DNA of 64,000 bases, taken from Streblospio benedicti. Taxonomy: Eukaryota > Annelida > Polychaeta > Spionida > Spionidae. A model generated the notes under the pieces. It saw only the letters and a program-made list of their open reading frames with translations. It made no database searches and was not told the DNA's origin. The stretch lies in NCBI GenBank assembly GCA_019095985.1, contig CM032664.1, positions 19,751,665 to 19,815,664 of the forward strand, written 5' to 3'. The translations under genes and the position numbers were made by a program. Positions 60,890 through 64,000 of this stretch are shown one piece after another (position 1 is the stretch's first letter; each line of letters starts with the position of its first letter).

Positions 60890-61650
60890 AATCTATGGAT
60901 TTTCGCCCTTCCAATGGTAAAAAATTCAAGTCCTTCAACAGACTCAGACACAAAAACACCAGCTTGTCCCCGTTGGTGAGAATTCCACCCCCTATCTACC
61001 CACACATATCAAACTCCTCACTCATGACACATTAAAAAACGCCAGACTTCTTTTCTAACAGTTCCTTAACAAGTCCTAAGTTGACGAATGAAACATGGCA
61101 GAATCCTCCATGTAAGACAGTGTCAATTTACTGGTTCTGATCTAATTTAGTCCAAACCGGTCATATTGTAGACACATTCATTTCACTTTTATATCACTTA
61201 ACAGAAATGACTATCTTTCCTTTTACCATTTCGTCGTTTTCAGTCTTGTAATGAGACTTCAAACATGTCAGAATGTATCTATTAAATTCAAGTGACCCGT
61301 TCAGCTTTTTCACACAAATACGAAACAGGTACTCTTTCATTTTGTAGACAATATATACTTAGTAATCTGTCTTCCGGTAAAAGGAATGTCGGTCTTTGTT
61401 TTACTTTTACTAGTCCAAGATGAAGTGAAACTTGTCAGAATGATTCATGTAGCTAATGCCAGACAGGTCGTATATATAATCATGTTTTTTTCTTATTTAA
61501 GGGAGATATCTTAGTGTAGACAAATCCATGCTATGGTTTCAAAGAAATCATTATCCTTTCTTTTAACTTTTCCTTTTATCTGTTGCATGGTCCATTCGAG
61601 AAAGTGGGTTAAGAGGCCATGTTGAAATGTAATGCATTGGAACTGTAGTA
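60890..61650. repeat. Degenerate tandem array, unit about 172 bp
   Basis: Two separate landmarks recur with the same spacing. AGTCC..TGAAAC..GTCAGAAT-type words start at 61072, 61242, 61412 and about 61590. GTAGACA..CATT/ATAT words start at 61168, 61344 and 61516. That is at least three full diverged units; a possible older unit begins near 60929. Confidence 0.55.
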
Positions 61651-61699
61651 AAGTCTGTTTCATAATAAATGGTGTTGTCATTTTCATAGATTTCACGGA

Positions 61700-62860
61700 T
61701 TATGGAGAGAATCGGGATATGGAATTATCTCCAAAAGTATTAAATGTATTTTGATGAAATCTTGTCAGTATTACGCCTAGGGGTGTGAAATCTTTATGAT
61801 TTTATGAAGATCGGACATATTTTTATGCAATTTCCTATACTTTGTTCAAGAGTAAACACATATCTAAGGCGCAATGTCAGGATTTTAATATTGGGCTATG
61901 TGGAAAACTTAGGAAATACTTGCCCAATAATATGAAACTTTCACAGATAGTAGTAGGCATACACGTTTATAGACATACACTGAAACCATTTCATTCACAT
62001 ACATTCTGTAGTCCAGTAGACGTCTATTTTCATATCTATAATCATATCTATAATCATGACAGAAAGCTACGATAACACAATGATATATTGGACCATGGTT
62101 AACATTTTAACAGCAATAAGTAATGGTCAGCAAAGACTCCCGTGCATACTGATTCGTTCATAACATCTACAGAAGTCAAATTATATTTTCACTTTTTAGG
62201 TCAGTCCTAATTTCAAAGGAACCCAGCTTCACGACAGCTGAGCAGCCCAACTTACACAAGCCGGTAATATGTCATATTCATTATATAGATTTTACATTGA
62301 AATATTCATGGAGTAGACATATTCATTTTTCTACCTTCCAAGAAATCCTGATCTGCTGCCATGGTAAGTCATCTAAAGAAAAATGACTGTACTAGCTTGA
62401 AGACGCCCTCATAAATATTCAAGTAAACAGGTACATTTGATCTCTACTTTTGTCCTACTTTCACAAGGCAATTCCTAAGTGTATTTGAACAAGGGTAAAG
62501 TGTTTCATGTCCGTACTACTATACATGGGGTCCGCATACAACTGCTATAGTCTAACGCTCCAGAAATACTCTTCAAATTTAGAAAGATATCTATACATGA
62601 TATGAAAGACAATTGGACATTCGGTGCCATAGATAAGGATTTTCAATGTGAATCTAGTTTTTTTCATGAGTTAGAAACAACATCAGTGTCGACCACACAG
62701 TTCGTTTTGCACATACGTATGGTCCTTAGTTTTACCTCAAAAGCGCTACAAGTAGACACAGGTTCAATCATGGGTGTCTCCATAGGAATTCTTATAGTAT
62801 AGACTCTCAAACACTCGGTATGGTGTTTTAGTGGGCACTCAAGTGGTGTAGGAGTCTCTG
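61700..62860. other. AT-rich DNA, no supported gene
   Basis: Contains only a short direct repeat CATATCTATAAT near 62030. Confidence 0.35.
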
Positions 62861-62915
62861 GCTATGAAGGTGTATGTAATAATCGAGAGGTTCGAGTCGT
62901 TGGTTTAAGTGTCTG
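62825..62915 (+). repeat. Possible tRNA-derived SINE remnant
   Basis: TGGTGTAGGAGTC resembles an A-box and GAGGTTCGAGTCG, about 45 bases on, a B-box. The T-stem does not pair, so it is not a working tRNA gene. Confidence 0.3.
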
Positions 62916-63399
62916 AGAGGGTGAGAAACATGTCCTTGTACGTCGTCAACCCCCTCTCACACACTTAGACCGCCACCACCAACCATCAACCCTCCCACAG
63001 TTGGAGCCTGTTTTGAAGAGTTTCTTGAATACAAAAAATACAAATGTGTTTTTACATTATGTTTCAAAATTCTACGCGTGTCATGGCTAAGGCTTTCAAA
63101 CTGCGTCGGCTTCATAGAGAGGTAAAGTAACAACTGTGTCGACCGACAAAGGACAAGAAACGGCATTGTCGCTATGTCAGTTTTATCCCATTGCAGGTTG
63201 AAGAATAAATAAGTAGATTTTGCTTATAACTGGGCTGTTTGATCAGGCTGTGTGTGTGACAGAGGGCGGGAAACTTGCTTTGATTGCCTGCTGCAGCTTG
63301 CAGTGTGTTGTACCCAATAAGCCACCTTCCTCGGTGAAGCTCACCCACACAATGTGCAGTGAAAATGACAATGCATTCATTGAACTTGCTGATCCATGC

Positions 63400-63870
63400 A
63401 ATGTTCAGTTAACACCTATAATTAAGACAATCTCTGTAAAAAGACTACCACTACAATAAGCCAATTTCACGCGCTCACAAACCTGCTTAGAGAAAGACGA
63501 AGAGCTTTTATTAAGAGACTACCTGTCTATTGAGACCACTTGACAATTAAGATATTGCTTTAAACCGATCGGTCCATGTTACGGTGTATCAAATTGTTTG
63601 ATGGGTGTGGGGGGTTTTCATGAATGCTCCTGCTCCTTTTTTGGATTTTGGGGTCTATTCATGGAGGTGATCGTAGTTGCAGGTTGGACTGTAATCGTGC
63701 TAAAGAAATAACATCTAACATCTAGTTTTGTCATTCCAAAGCCATACAGCATAGCTCCCAATTCAGACAACCACTAGAGAGAAAATATTCTCTTAAAAAG
63801 GACAATTCTGTGTGGAAGTAGGACCTACCAAGATTTCATAACAATACCACAAAAAACCTCTAAACACAGC
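63400..63870 (+). repeat. Two copies of the GAGACCAC family at the window end
   Basis: CACCTATAATTAAGACAATC near 63413 with TATTGAGACCACTTGACAA near 63530, and TAGCTCCCAATTCAGACAAC near 63753, repeat the family's start and internal words. Confidence 0.5.
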
Positions 63871-64000
63871 CTGCATTTAACCCCATTGGAAGAATAAATG
63901 TGTAATATTTAAAAGAAACAATTAAAAGTCTCTACTGCACCCAATGAAGAAAAAAAGACATCCATGCTGTAGGGACTTTCTTTCTAAACATGATGCATCG

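Overview
This window is AT-rich, intron-rich animal DNA, most likely from a marine invertebrate. The evidence is long introns with GT-AG borders, many short inverted-repeat elements, (CA)n and (ACTT)n microsatellites, tRNA-derived SINE remnants and a 100-N assembly gap. The species cannot be fixed: the repeat types occur in several lophotrochozoan and deuterostome lineages. No prokaryotic features, CRISPR array, rRNA gene or convincing tRNA gene was seen.

One well-supported protein-coding gene lies on the minus strand. Twelve exons between 22250 and 7726 join in one frame with matching splice phases at every junction. A candidate signal-peptide exon at 29099-29039 also fits the required phase. 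The predicted product is about 555 residues: signal peptide, a long cysteine-rich ectodomain, an acidic stalk, and a hydrophobic segment near the C-terminus. Motifs such as CxFPxxW, CPFxG and CLxxW match what I remember of the uncharacterised invertebrate DUF7044/DUF7042/DUF7043/DUF7045 surface proteins. The ectodomain is two copies of one module. Both copies carry the same intron-phase series (2-1-1-0-1) and near-equal exon sizes, so the gene appears to have grown by duplicating a multi-exon block flanked by phase-1 introns. Just upstream of the first FPxxW exon lie two decayed tandem copies of that same exon.

The rest is repeats. Positions 1-7725 hold a CCGGA-rich repeat cut by the window edge, a 339-bp inverted-repeat element and a degenerate minisatellite just downstream of the gene. 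Introns hold a 600-bp inverted-repeat element, a 1.2-kb CpG-rich inverted-repeat element and microsatellites. From 29.1 to 64 kb I find no supported functional gene. That part holds several MITE-like families, a family with recurring GAGACCAC-type units, a broken Ty3/gypsy-like fossil with a gag-like region beside the gap, a decayed C2H2 zinc-finger fragment, a long foldback element and a roughly 172-bp tandem array at 61.05-61.65 kb.
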